From Pseudomonadota bacterium (lineage in GTDB: Bacteria > Pseudomonadota > Alphaproteobacteria > Rhizobiales > Devosiaceae), in assembly GCA_023415605.1 (NCBI GenBank), contig JAEZKB010000204.1, positions 1 to 5,675 of the forward strand: 5,675 nt of DNA, read 5' to 3'. Under the pieces are notes generated by a model that saw only the letters and a program-made list of their open reading frames with translations, ran no database searches and was not told where the DNA came from. The translations under genes were made by a program, and so were the position numbers. Of the stretch, positions 5,415-5,675 are shown piece by piece. Each line of letters opens with the position of its first letter. The first letter of the stretch is position 1.

Positions 5415-5675
5415 ATGTCACTGAAGATCATCGGGCCCGGCTTCGGTCGCACCGGCACCTATTCAATGAAGATCGCGCTCGAACATCTGGGCTTCGGCCC
5501 GACTCATCACATGTTTGAAGTGAGGGACAATCCCCGCCTCCTGCCCGACTGGGAGGCGATCGCCCGCGGTGAGGCGCGGGACTGGGAAAAGGTCTTTGCC
5601 GGCTATCGCGCGCAGGTCGAGTGGGCCCGGGGCCCCGGCGGGGGGGCACGTGCGCGCCACAACCCCCCGGCCCGG
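5415..5675 (+). CDS. Sulfotransferase family protein, 5' part only
   Basis: The first 70 residues fit the sulfotransferase-family proteins (Pfam Sulfotransfer_4 type) that transfer sulfate from PAPS to an unidentified acceptor. GPGFGRTGTYSMKIALEHLG (7-26) is the expected 5'-phosphosulfate-binding loop plus helix. HHMFEV (31-36), the DWEAIARGEARDWEKVF region (45-61) and YRAQVEW (64-70) follow in the usual order. AAGGGAG (5402-5408) lies 6 nt before ATG 5415. The frame stays open to the window edge, so about two thirds of the gene is missing. After Trp70 the protein no longer resembles the family (Gly/Pro/Arg-rich), which I attribute to sequence errors at the window end (see findings) rather than to a real C-terminus. 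Confidence 0.85.
   Translation, partial: MSLKIIGPGFGRTGTYSMKIALEHLGFGPTHHMFEVRDNPRLLPDWEAIARGEARDWEKVFAGYRAQVEWARGPGGGARARHNPPAR

Noticed and set aside
5078..5518. A 146-residue + strand open frame overlapping the small gene and the sulfotransferase start
   Set aside because: It overlaps two better-supported frames that have good ribosome binding sites, and its Arg/Ser/Cys-rich sequence looks like an out-of-frame reading.

Overview
The window is GC-rich (mostly G or C at third codon positions, roughly 60-65% GC by eye). It looks like a chromosomal segment of an alphaproteobacterium, most likely Hyphomicrobiales (a Devosia-like or rhizobium-like genome). This rests on three things: the close-packed genes, the Agrobacterium-type LLM monooxygenase, and the winged-helix/TolB-like/TPR regulator architecture common in that group. 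The taxonomic call is inference. No rRNA, tRNA, CRISPR array, transposase, phage gene or origin is visible.

Layout: (1) Positions 1-325 hold no convincing gene but carry a pair of related GC-rich hairpins in opposite orientation, an intergenic-repeat type of structure. (2) Positions 326-416 look like a control region: a near-perfect 19-bp palindrome overlapping a possible -35 box, then a hairpin just before a good ribosome binding site. (3) Positions 417-2130 are a two-gene operon on the + strand: an LLM-class flavin-dependent monooxygenase of the Atu2307 type, overlapping by 8 bases an NADPH-dependent F420-reductase-like protein. (4) Positions 2139-3422 (minus strand) are a convergent gene for a poorly characterised protein resembling the wax-ester-synthase/DGAT-like branch of the CoA-dependent acyltransferase (condensation) fold. 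(5) Positions 3546-5075 (+ strand), divergent from the last gene across about 120 bp, encode a soluble regulator with an N-terminal OmpR/CadC-type winged helix, a TolB-like middle domain and C-terminal TPRs. Its only usable start lacks a Shine-Dalgarno and sits 8 nt after a perfect TATAAT, so it may be leaderless. (6) Positions 5172-5393 are a small, plausible, unrecognised gene. (7) From 5415 to the end runs the 5' part of a sulfotransferase-family gene.

The LLM oxygenase and the reductase-like protein are probably co-transcribed and act on the same redox chemistry, with the palindrome as a likely operator for a regulator not encoded here. The divergent regulator may control the acyltransferase-like gene, but that is only an inference from position. 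The last ~50 bases look corrupted (an apparent one-base insertion plus G/C-biased substitutions), as expected at a contig end. I did not find a clearly new multi-gene system. The best leads are the oxygenase/reductase pair with its operator, the divergent acyltransferase-like protein, and the candidate leaderless regulator.
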